NCBI GenBank assembly: GCA_030539135.1
Contig: JAUNSQ010000081.1
Coordinates: 1-6,959, forward strand
DNA length: 6,959 nucleotides
Direction: 5' to 3'
Source of the DNA: Synergistaceae bacterium
GTDB taxonomy: Bacteria; Synergistota; Synergistia; Synergistales; Synergistaceae
Shown: positions 1 to 6,396 of the stretch, in pieces
Layout of the letters: every line of letters starts with the position of its first letter
Numbering within the stretch: position 1 is the stretch's first letter
Program-made: the position numbers and the translations under genes
The notes under the pieces: generated by a model
The model's database searches: none
The model's input: only the letters and a program-made list of their open reading frames with translations
What the model was told of the DNA's origin: nothing

Positions 1-444
1 GGAGTAGAGATCAAGAATTCCGAGCTTGGACTTCTCGGACATTCTGATGCTGATATAATTATTCACACTATCATGGACGCGCTTTTAGGAGCGGCTGGGG
101 AGCCGGATATCGGCACGCTGTTTCCCGCGGCGGATCGGAGATACAAAGACGCGGACAGCATGAAGTTGCTCAAAAAGATCGTGAAACTCTTACATGATAA
201 AGGCTGGCGTATCGAATGGATCGACGTTGCGCTTAACACACAGACCCCGCGCCTAGGAGATATGGTCATCGCGTTTGAAGACAGTTTATCTTCATCTCTG
301 AAAGAGGAATGCCAGAACAGGAACATAAATATTAAAATCAAATCAGGCGAAGAATGTGGGAGCGTCGGCAGGGCGGAATGTATGATATGTCATGCCGTGG
401 CGACCATATCAAAATTAAATAATACTATTATGGAGGAAAATTAA
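1..444 (+). CDS. ispF: 2-C-methyl-D-erythritol 2,4-cyclodiphosphate synthase, 5'-truncated by window edge
   Basis: This enzyme of the MEP isoprenoid pathway converts CDP-ME 2-phosphate to MEcPP in the cytoplasm as a metal-dependent trimer. The frame is open from base 1 and 147 residues are visible. Near the start is the family signature GLLGHSDADIIIH, whose first His is a metal ligand, followed by DALLGAAGEPDIGTLFP. By comparison with E. coli IspF about 20 residues are missing, including the D-x-H metal ligands. The gene could instead be the 3' half of an ispDF fusion, which the window cannot show. Two oddities: the segment around TQTPRLGDM is about four residues shorter than in E. coli, and the usual TTTEKLG-type motif reads KSGEECG, although the following GR-x-E is kept. 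The stop (TAA, 442-444) abuts the guaB ATG, so the two genes are probably cotranscribed and translationally coupled. Identification is firm; whether it is fully active is less certain. Confidence 0.93.
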   Translation, partial: GVEIKNSELGLLGHSDADIIIHTIMDALLGAAGEPDIGTLFPAADRRYKDADSMKLLKKIVKLLHDKGWRIEWIDVALNTQTPRLGDMVIAFEDSLSSSLKEECQNRNINIKIKSGEECGSVGRAECMICHAVATISKLNNTIMEEN

Positions 445-1932
445 ATGATTAACGATATTGCTTGGGGCAGTAAATTTGTTGATTATCAAGGATTTACTTT
501 CGATGATGTCCTGCTTGTTCCTGGGTACAGCGAAGTTCTTCCAGCGACGGTCGACGTTACGACGCGGCTGACGCCGCAGATCGGCCTTAACGTGCCTATT
601 TGCAGCGCGGCAATGGACACCGTCACGGAGGCACGCCTCGCTATAGCGTTGGCGCGCGAAGGCGGGATCGGTATTATGCACAGAAATATGCCTATAGATA
701 AACAGGCTTTTGAGGTCGACAAGGTAAAACGTTCGGAATCAGGAGTCATCGTGGACCCGTTCTACAGACATCCCGAAGAGAGCGTCCGCGAGGCTGTCGC
801 GTTGATGGAGCACTATCATATATCGGGCGTCCCTATTGTTGACGAGCAGGTCCACCTTGTCGGAATAATCACAAACAGAGACCTCCGCTTCGTCACGAAC
901 CTTGACCAGCCGATCTCCAATATAATGACAAAAGAAAATCTTATTACCGCTCCGCTTGGAACTACGCTCGAGGACGCCAAGCGCATACTCATGGGCACAA
1001 AGGTGGAGAAGCTCCCGATAGTGGATGAAGACGGCAGGCTAAAGGGGCTCATTACGATAAAGGACATACTCAAGGCAAAAGCGTTCCCAAATTCCGCCAA
1101 GGATCATCATGGGCGTCTTGTTGCCGGAGCCGCCGTAGGCGTTGGCAAAGATGTGCTGGACAGAGTAGCCGCGCTTGTTAAGGCAAACGTCGACGTGATA
1201 ATAGTAGACACCGCTCACGGGCACTCAAAGATGGTGCTGGACACCGTCAAACAACTGCATTCAATGTATCCTGACCTGCCCCTTATCGGCGGCAACATTG
1301 CTACGAAGGCGGCTGCAGAGGCTCTTATGGACGCTGGAGTCGAAGGCGTCAAAGTCGGTATCGGACCAGGCTCGATATGTACGACAAGGATAGTCGCCGG
1401 TATCGGCGTGCCTCAAGTTGCTGCCGTCATGAACGTCGCAGAGGCGGCTCATAGGCGCGGCAAGACCGTCATCGCCGACGGAGGCATACGCTACTCGGGA
1501 GATATCGTTAAAGCGCTTGCAGCCGGAGCCGATGTCGTTATGATAGGCTCGCTCTTCGCAGGCACTGAAGAGAGCCCCGGCGAAGCCGTCATTTACAAGG
1601 GGCGTTCCTTCAAGAGCTATCGCGGCATGGGGTCGCTTGGCGCTATGAAGGGCGGATGCAGCAAGGACCGCTACTTCCAGGAGGGCACAGCCGAAGATAA
1701 GCTGGTGCCGGAAGGAATAGAGGGCATGGTCCCGTCAAAAGGTCCGCTTACCGCCGTTATATACCAGATGGTCGGCGGGATACGCGCTGGCATGGGCTAC
1801 GTCGGCGCTCCCAACATAGCTGCCCTGCACGAAACGTCGCATTTCGTACAAGTCACCGCGGCGTCCATGAAGGAGAGCCATCCCCATGATGTAGTGATAA
1901 CAAAGGAAGCTCCTAACTACTGGGCTGAATAA
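445..1932 (+). CDS. guaB: Inosine-5'-monophosphate dehydrogenase
   Basis: This cytoplasmic tetramer oxidises IMP to XMP with NAD+, the committed step of GTP synthesis. At 495 aa it has normal full length. The N-terminal TIM-barrel part carries FTFDDVLLVPGYS and SAAMDTVTEARLAIALAREGG. Two CBS domains follow at about residues 103-152 and 158-213, probably for purine-nucleotide control. The barrel then resumes with the IMP/NAD+ residues Asp255 (VDTAHGHS) and Asp345 (IADGGIRYSGD). The catalytic Cys312 lies in GPGSICTTRI, and the mobile flap has the Arg409-Tyr410 dyad in DRYFQEG. The start is supported by GGAGGA at 432-437, eight to nine bases upstream, inside the ispF end. No terminator follows the stop, so transcripts should run into the tRNA-Val gene and end at the hairpin at 2069-2093. 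Nothing in it looks degenerate. Confidence 0.98.
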   Translation: MINDIAWGSKFVDYQGFTFDDVLLVPGYSEVLPATVDVTTRLTPQIGLNVPICSAAMDTVTEARLAIALAREGGIGIMHRNMPIDKQAFEVDKVKRSESGVIVDPFYRHPEESVREAVALMEHYHISGVPIVDEQVHLVGIITNRDLRFVTNLDQPISNIMTKENLITAPLGTTLEDAKRILMGTKVEKLPIVDEDGRLKGLITIKDILKAKAFPNSAKDHHGRLVAGAAVGVGKDVLDRVAALVKANVDVIIVDTAHGHSKMVLDTVKQLHSMYPDLPLIGGNIATKAAAEALMDAGVEGVKVGIGPGSICTTRIVAGIGVPQVAAVMNVAEAAHRRGKTVIADGGIRYSGDIVKALAAGADVVMIGSLFAGTEESPGEAVIYKGRSFKSYRGMGSLGAMKGGCSKDRYFQEGTAEDKLVPEGIEGMVPSKGPLTAVIYQMVGGIRAGMGYVGAPNIAALHETSHFVQVTAASMKESHPHDVVITKEAPNYWAE

Positions 1933-1935
1933 TTG

Positions 1936-1963
1936 TTGACATACGCTGAGAATACGGTATAAT
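1936..1963 (+). promoter_or_regulatory. Consensus sigma70 promoter of the tRNA-Val gene
   Basis: TTGACA (1936-1941) and TATAAT (1958-1963) both match the consensus at all six positions and are separated by 16 bp. The -35 box begins 3 nt after the guaB stop. Transcription would start near 1970, giving a leader of only about five bases before the mature tRNA. A dyad, GAGAAT (1948-1953) and ATTCTC (1966-1971), brackets the -10 box. Confidence 0.85.
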
Positions 1964-1974
1964 ACATTCTCGTT

Positions 1975-2049
1975 GGGCGGCTAGTTCAGAGGTAGAACGC
2001 TACCTTGACACGGTAGAGGTCAGAAGTTCAATTCTTCTGTCGCCCACCA
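1975..2049 (+). tRNA. tRNA-Val (anticodon GAC), CCA encoded
   Basis: A full cloverleaf can be drawn by hand. The acceptor stem GGGCGGC pairs with GTCGCCC, with one G-T pair. The D arm is GTTC-AGAGGTA-GAAC. The anticodon arm is CTACC-TTGACAC-GGTAG, with anticodon GAC at 2007-2009 for valine GUC/GUU codons. A five-base variable loop follows, then the T arm AGAAG-TTCAATT-CTTCT. The 3' ACCA is encoded, so no CCA addition is needed. The gene has its own strong promoter and terminator, and should also receive read-through from guaB. It is not tRNA-Sec, although selD is adjacent: it has 75 nt and no long variable arm. Confidence 0.97.
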
Positions 2050-2068
2050 AATTAAAATATACAGCTAA

Positions 2069-2093
2069 AGGCGGAGAATATCTCCGCCTTTTT
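2069..2093 (+). terminator. Intrinsic terminator after tRNA-Val
   Basis: AGGCGGAGA (2069-2077) pairs perfectly with TCTCCGCCT (2081-2089) around a three-base ATA loop, followed by a T tract (2089-2093). It ends the tRNA transcript and guaB read-through. On the minus strand the same hairpin lies downstream of the selD stop and is followed by only three Ts, so it may also work weakly for selD. Confidence 0.92.
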
Positions 2094-2124
2094 GTATGCT
2101 GTCCTTTTATACTATTCACTATCG

Positions 2125-3156
2125 CTATTCTATAACAAGCTGCTTTTGTCCTTCTGCGAAAACGCCAATCTCTGCAGCGTCGGAAAAACCCATACCGCGC
2201 AATTCCGCCAGCAGCTCCACCTTGCAATCGGCGGGGACGGAGAACAGAAGCCCACCCGACGTCTGGGGGTCGAATGCTAGATCTTCAGCGAAGACTCCCA
2301 TCGAGGAATGGTTGACGACAAGCCCTCCGATATGTTCTTTGTTTGAATAAGAACCAGTCGGGATCAGCCCCATGTTCGCCATGTCTCTTATCCCTGGCAG
2401 TAACGGAAGTGAATCGACATTTATGGTCAGCGAGATATCTTTTGGGCAGAGGTCGAGCGCGTGAGCGGCAAGGCCAAACCCTGTGACGTCCGTGCATGAC
2501 GTTATTCTGCTTCTGATTGTCTCGGACAATTTCGCGGGTGCCGCGTTAAGTTTTGACATGCTGCTTACCGCGGCGGCGGTATTTTCTTCGCTGAAGAGTC
2601 CAGCCTTTATAGCGGTCACAGCTATCCCAGTCCCGATAGGTTTTGTAATTATCAAACTGTCGCCAGCCTTTGCCGACCCTACTTGCCACATTTTATCGCT
2701 CTCAACTTCGCCAAATACGACAAGTCCATATTTAGGTTCCTCGTCCTGGACGCTGTGCCCCCCGGCCAAGACGGCTTGGGCCTCCATTACCTTATCCGCT
2801 CCGCCGAACAGTATATCCTGAAGGACGGAGAGCGGTTCACATGAGGTAGGGAAGCACAGGACGTTGAGCGCGACGATTGGCCTGCCGCCCATCGCGTAGA
2901 CGTCGCTTAGGGAGTTTGCCGCCGCGATTTCTCCAAACTTGCGCGGGTCGTCAACGATTGGAGTAATAAAGTCGACAGTCAGTATCCCAACGCGCTTATC
3001 GTCAATCTTCCACAGTGCGGCGTCCTCTCCCTTGTCCCACGACGCTATGAGGTTGGGATTTGAAAATACCGGCATATTTTTCAATATTTTGTCCAGCTCC
3101 GCTGGACTGATTTTGGCCGCTCAGCCGCTTGTGCGCGCACGTTCAGTAAGCCTCAT
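2125..3156 (-). CDS. selD: Selenide, water dikinase (selenophosphate synthetase), selenocysteine-containing; in-frame UGA at 3121-3123
   Basis: SelD makes selenophosphate from selenide and ATP; this is the selenium donor for Sec-tRNA synthesis and for selenouridine in tRNA. The product is 343 aa if UGA codon 12 is read as selenocysteine. The start is ATG 3156-3154, with AAGGAGG nine bases upstream and an in-frame stop (3174-3172) just before it. The N-terminus reads TSGUAAKISP. U12 sits at the catalytic Cys position and Lys15 matches the conserved catalytic Lys (C17 and K20 in E. coli). Further family residues are Asp45 in GEDAALW, Asp62 in the TVDFITP motif, Asp85 in NSLSDVYAMGG, GGHS (132-135) and Asp223 in TSCTDVTGFG. 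Starting instead at TTG 3084 would give 319 aa without the catalytic residue, which I reject. A SECIS-like hairpin follows the UGA. The selA, selB and selC genes that Sec insertion needs must lie elsewhere. The gene is divergent from prfB. Confidence 0.95.
3091..3123 (-). other. Selenocysteine UGA codon and putative bacterial SECIS hairpin inside selD
   Basis: On the minus strand the UGA (3123-3121) is followed after 13 nt by GTCCAGC-GGA-GCTGGAC (3107-3091), a perfect 7-bp stem with a three-base loop. The loop begins 20 nt after the UGA and opens with GG. This fits the known rules for bacterial SECIS elements: an apical loop roughly 16-37 nt downstream of the UGA with a G at its start. SelB would bind here to deliver Sec-tRNA. 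Function is inferred from structure and context. Confidence 0.85.
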
Positions 3157-3165
3157 CGACAGTCG

Positions 3166-3172
3166 CCTCCTT
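3166..3172 (-). promoter_or_regulatory. Shine-Dalgarno that sets the selD start
   Basis: AAGGAGG on the minus strand lies nine bases before ATG 3156-3154. It supports initiation upstream of the in-frame UGA, hence the full-length selenoprotein rather than the shorter frame from 3084. Confidence 0.85.
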
Positions 3173-3214
3173 CACCGTGGTATAAACGCTGTTTGAAAGT
3201 CTATCACACAAACA

Positions 3215-3243
3215 ACTATATTGCGATATGAGGGTTAGGTAAA
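3215..3243 (-). promoter_or_regulatory. Possible sigma70 promoter for selD
   Basis: On the minus strand TTTACC (3243-3238, 4 of 6 matches) and TATAGT (3220-3215, 5 of 6) are separated by 17 bp. The start would be near 3208, giving a leader of about 50 nt. It is a hand match only, in an AT-rich divergent region. Confidence 0.4.
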
Positions 3244-3250
3244 ATAACTA

Positions 3251-3279
3251 TTAGATTTTATACGGACTGAGTTTATAAT
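3251..3279 (+). promoter_or_regulatory. Possible sigma70 promoter for prfB
   Basis: A perfect TATAAT lies at 3274-3279. The -35 position at 17 bp spacing is TTAGAT (3251-3256), a poor match. Transcription would start near 3286, about 28 nt before the prfB ATG. If both this promoter and the selD one are real, they fire away from each other within about 65 bp. Confidence 0.42.
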
Positions 3280-3298
3280 TAACGCGAAACGAAACTTT

Positions 3299-3304
3299 AG
3301 GAGG
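3299..3304 (+). promoter_or_regulatory. Shine-Dalgarno that sets the prfB start
   Basis: AGGAGG lies nine bases before ATG 3314 and is extended by two more Gs. It favours initiation in the short zero frame, so RF2 must be made by frameshifting. No comparable site precedes the main-frame TTG (3363) or GTG (3375) codons. Confidence 0.8.
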
Positions 3305-3313
3305 GGTTTGTAA

Positions 3314-4442
3314 ATGGTGGTACTGCCAATAACAACTGTCATGAGCAGCCTGCGCTCGTCCTTTGACGAGTTGCGTGAAAGTCTTTGACCTCTCTGCTGT
3401 AGAGGCAAGGATAGACGTTCTTAGAAAACATACCGAGAAAGACGGTTTTTGGGAGTCGGGAGAAGCTCAAGAGATAACGAGAGAGTTGTCCAGACTTCAA
3501 GGCAGGGTCGACAAATTCTCAGGTATCCGCGGCGAGCTTGGGGACTTAGAGGCTATTGCCGAACTTGTAAGTGAAGAGCCAGACGAAGGACTGCAAACTG
3601 AATTTTATGACCGCGCAGCATCACTTGGAAAAGAAATTGTGGCATATCAGACACTTGTCCTTCTCGACGGGGAATATGACTCTGGAGACGCCATATTGAC
3701 GGTCCATGCAGGAGCTGGGGGGCTTGATTCGCAAGACTGGGCCGCGATGCTCTATCGTATGTACGCGAGATGGGCCGAAGCTCATAAATACACGATAAAA
3801 CTAATTGACGAACTGCCCGACCAAGAGGCCGGCATCAAAAGCGTCACTGTTTCAGTGAACGGGGATTACGCCTATGGCTATCTAAAGGTCGAGCAGGGCG
3901 TACATCGGCTTGTCAGGATATCTCCGTTCGATTCGGCGAAGCGCCGCCACACCAGCTTTGCTTCTGTGGAAGTTATGCCTGTGCTCCCTGACAGCGTAGA
4001 GATCGAAATAAGGCCGGAAGATTTGAAGATGGACACATTCCGCGCGAGCGGGGCTGGTGGCCAGTATGTCAACATGACGGATTCCGCCGTTAGAATCACG
4101 CATATCCCCACAGGGATAATAGTCAGTTGTCAAACAGAGCGTTCGCAGCACATGAACAGGGCTACGGCGATGCAGGTGCTGCGGTCAAAGCTGTTTGAAA
4201 AAATACAGCGCGAGCGTCAGGACCAGCTGGACAGTATCCAGGGCGAAAAAAGAGTGATCGCATGGGGTAGCCAGATACGTTCGTATACTCTGCAGCCTTT
4301 CCAGCTTGTGAAGGACCACCGTTCCGGCTGCGAGATCGGAAACGTGAACGCCGTCCTTGACGGAGACATAGACGAACTGATAATGGCGGCTCTGCGCTTC
4401 AACAAATCGGGCAAACAGGCTTCACATGAGGATGATAGATAA
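3314..4442 (+). CDS. prfB: Peptide chain release factor 2, expressed by +1 programmed frameshift
   Basis: RF2 recognises UGA and UAA in the ribosomal A site and triggers peptide release. The first 24 codons (3314-3385) run in one frame and end at UGA 3386-3388; the rest (3387-4442) lies in the +1 frame. Joined, they give 375 aa (E. coli 365 aa), with a continuous helical N-terminus reading SFDELRESLDLSAVEARID. The stop-codon recognition motif SPF is at 203-205 and the catalytic GGQ at 248-250 (SGAGGQYVN), both within two positions of E. coli. The Asp-Trp stretch SQDWAAMLYRMYARWAE and the C-terminal WGSQIRSYTLQPFQLVKDHR are also typical. The main frame alone is closed by a TGA at 3342-3344 and lacks a good start. 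The stop overlaps the next gene's ATG by one base (TAATG), so the downstream S55 protein is probably cotranslated. Confidence 0.95.
3383..3389 (+). other. prfB +1 frameshift site CTT-TGA-C
   Basis: The zero-frame Leu codon CTT (3383-3385) precedes TGA (3386-3388) and C (3389), the classic RF2 autoregulatory slip site. The P-site tRNA moves from CTT to TTT and reading resumes at GAC. The usual internal Shine-Dalgarno (AGGGGG three bases before CTT) is absent: those six bases are CGTGAA. The same heptamer also occurs out of phase at 3361-3367. Confidence 0.9.
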
Positions 4443-6352
4443 TGTATAAGAAAATCATTTTAGCGGCGCTCTGTATTTTGATGTTCACATCCGCAGCTTC
4501 CGCCGATGTAAAACGTGGAGTCAAATTTGTCCCCAACGTACCTATACTGCCGCTGGTGCAGCTAAAACCCGGAATGACGGGAGAGGTGCATACGGTCCTC
4601 AACGGGACAAAGATTATAAAGTTCGGCATAAAAATAGTTGGGGTAGTCCCACGCAAATCTAGCCCGAAAAATTTGATATTGTTCCGCATAACGGATAAGA
4701 AGATTAACGACAGCGGTGGAGTCGCGGCTGGGATGAGCGGCTCGCCTTTGTATGTGAATGGAAAGCTGATAGGCGCTCTGGGCTATAGCTGGTCGTTCTC
4801 CGACAGGAGTCTTGGTCTCGCCACGCCGATAGAGGAGATGGCCAAGGCCTTTGATTGGCCGGATGATGTCCCGGGGGTTAGTCCTTCAGAAATCCCTTCA
4901 CCCGACCCCGTAAGCATAGATATAGAATCGGACGAAAGCAAAAAAGATGCAACCGTTTCCAAGGACATTAAGCCTCTGGCGATGCCGCTGCTTGTCGATG
5001 GTATAAGCTCGAGGATAGCTAAAAAACTTTCAGAACGGCTGGGACAGCCTCTTGTTCCACTTGGCGCCGCATCCGGCGCGAACACGGCGGTTAGTACGGG
5101 ACCCGCGCTTAAACCCGGCGCGGCGATGGGCGTAGCTCTGTCTTGGGGAGACGTTCAGACAGGCGGCATTGGTACGTTGAGCGCTGTAGATAAGACCGGA
5201 CGCTTTTTGGCGTTCGCGCACCCCATGATGGATCGCGGCGCGGTCGCGTACTCTCTCACGAGGGCCAGCATCATTCAGATCATTCCAAGCGCTAACCACT
5301 CCTTTAAACTCGGTTATATGGGGGATATTATCGGCACTGTGACGCAAGACAGGCCAGAGGCAATAGGGGGAAAGTTTGGACAGTACCCTCCAGCGTCAAG
5401 TTATTCCGTCAGGTTCAGCGATATAGACACTGGCAAAAAATATCTGAAGCGGTTTCAGACTGTATCCGACCAATTTATAGGCCCAACTATTGGAACGATG
5501 GGAATATTGGGCGTTATAGACAACCTTTGGGGGCGTTCAGGTGAAGGGACCGCAAAAATAAAATATCGTTTCTCAGGCGGAAATATGAATAAAGGCTGGG
5601 AGCGGACCAATATATTCTTTTCCGATAAGGACCTGATAAAATCGCTCCTTGAAGAATTTGACGACCTCTCTAATATCTTCTCGCTGAACCAGTTTCGTGA
5701 GATACGCCCGTACGGCGTCGACGTTGACGTTGAGATAACGCGCGAACCAAAGGTTATGTTTATCGAAGGGCTTGAGATCGTGGATAAGAAAAAGACATAC
5801 TCTCCCGGCGACAAAGTCGTCGTAGACGTCACGCTCAGGAAATGGCGCAAACAGCCCGAAAGGAAGCGGATAGCGCTTACCGTCCCTGAGAACGCTTTTG
5901 GCTTCTGCGAGATAGTCGTCAGGGGCGGCTGCGTCGACAGCCCTAAGCCGGACGCGCTGATGAAAAACCTGCGTTCGATCGTAAAATTTGACGAGCTGCT
6001 TAAAAAGCTTTCCGCGGGCGAGTCGAACAATCAACTTATCGTGAAGATAGACGGCCCTGAGAAAAAAAACAAGAAGAAATCGAACAAGACGGCATTTCCG
6101 GAAGATCTGGTCGACAGCAAGCTCAATAGCGAAATAAAGAGCGAGCAAATAAACTCGAACAAATTGAAAGTCTATAATACGGATTATTATGTTGATGGAA
6201 AGCTGAAGAAATATATAAAGATAAAGAGCAAGTTTCCAGACATCGACCCGGAGTTATTAGAAGAACTATTACGCAGTTTGGCAGATGAAGAAGATGCCGC
6301 CCTTGGTCGTGGAGAACGTAAGGTCAAGGAGACAGACGACGAAGACGAATAA
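4442..6352 (+). CDS. Secreted SpoIVB-type (peptidase S55 family) domain protein
   Basis: The product is 636 aa. A signal peptide (KK, then a hydrophobic stretch at 5-18, likely cleavage ASA-DV after residue 21) predicts export; Cys11 does not form a lipobox. A conserved LKPGMTGEVHTVLNGT segment (about 42-57) leads to GGVAAGMSGSPLYVNGKLIGALGYS. Its GMSGSP (97-102) matches the SpoIVB serine motif, and Ser99 is the likely nucleophile by analogy with GDSGGP. FLAFAHPMMDRGAV, with His260, looks like the S55 His region. A beta-rich C-terminal part follows, then a Lys-rich stretch (541-550) and an acidic tail. In SpoIVB the His precedes the Ser; here the order is reversed, as I recall for long S55-domain proteins of non-sporulating bacteria. 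The substrate is unknown and activity unproven. The ATG overlaps the prfB stop; only a weak GAGG (4428-4431) precedes it. A sporulation role is not implied. Confidence 0.85.
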   Translation: MYKKIILAALCILMFTSAASADVKRGVKFVPNVPILPLVQLKPGMTGEVHTVLNGTKIIKFGIKIVGVVPRKSSPKNLILFRITDKKINDSGGVAAGMSGSPLYVNGKLIGALGYSWSFSDRSLGLATPIEEMAKAFDWPDDVPGVSPSEIPSPDPVSIDIESDESKKDATVSKDIKPLAMPLLVDGISSRIAKKLSERLGQPLVPLGAASGANTAVSTGPALKPGAAMGVALSWGDVQTGGIGTLSAVDKTGRFLAFAHPMMDRGAVAYSLTRASIIQIIPSANHSFKLGYMGDIIGTVTQDRPEAIGGKFGQYPPASSYSVRFSDIDTGKKYLKRFQTVSDQFIGPTIGTMGILGVIDNLWGRSGEGTAKIKYRFSGGNMNKGWERTNIFFSDKDLIKSLLEEFDDLSNIFSLNQFREIRPYGVDVDVEITREPKVMFIEGLEIVDKKKTYSPGDKVVVDVTLRKWRKQPERKRIALTVPENAFGFCEIVVRGGCVDSPKPDALMKNLRSIVKFDELLKKLSAGESNNQLIVKIDGPEKKNKKKSNKTAFPEDLVDSKLNSEIKSEQINSNKLKVYNTDYYVDGKLKKYIKIKSKFPDIDPELLEELLRSLADEEDAALGRGERKVKETDDEDE

Positions 6353-6391
6353 ACGATGAGCGGCGGAGATATCTCTCCGCCGCTCATCGTT
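6352..6391. terminator. 18-bp hairpin between convergent genes (probable bidirectional terminator)
   Basis: Bases 6352-6369 pair perfectly with 6374-6391 around a four-base TATC loop. The stem begins in the last base of the S55 gene's stop codon and fills nearly all of the 44-bp gap to the dgkA stop. On the plus strand no T run follows. On the minus strand the stem is followed by TTTATT-like bases, so it suits dgkA better. It may also protect mRNA 3' ends. Confidence 0.75.
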
Positions 6392-6396
6392 ATCAG

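Noticed and set aside
1975..2049. tRNA-Sec (selC) beside selD
   Set aside because: The anticodon is GAC, the variable loop is short, and the length of 75 nt is that of a normal tRNA-Val.
2092..2350. Plus-strand frames of 62 and 84 codons over the selD 3' end
   Set aside because: They lie antisense to selD, start at the terminator T tract, and show no recognisable protein features.
2125..3084. selD starting at TTG 3084 as a 319-aa protein
   Set aside because: It would lack the catalytic motif, has no good Shine-Dalgarno, and the frame continues convincingly upstream through the Sec UGA.
3157..3313. Riboswitch or small gene in the selD-prfB gap
   Set aside because: Only promoter-like boxes and Shine-Dalgarno sites are visible; I found no extended stem structure or open frame of note.
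6062..6070. A-AAA-AAC slippery heptamer in phase in the S55 gene (6064-6070)
   Set aside because: A -1 shift would stop about 20 codons later and remove the acidic tail, but no stimulatory hairpin or internal Shine-Dalgarno is visible; it is likely just Lys-rich coding.
5455..6148. Two minus-strand frames of 191 codons opposite the S55 gene
   Set aside because: They overlap each other and a well-supported gene on the other strand; the translations look like antisense of coding sequence and have no family motifs.
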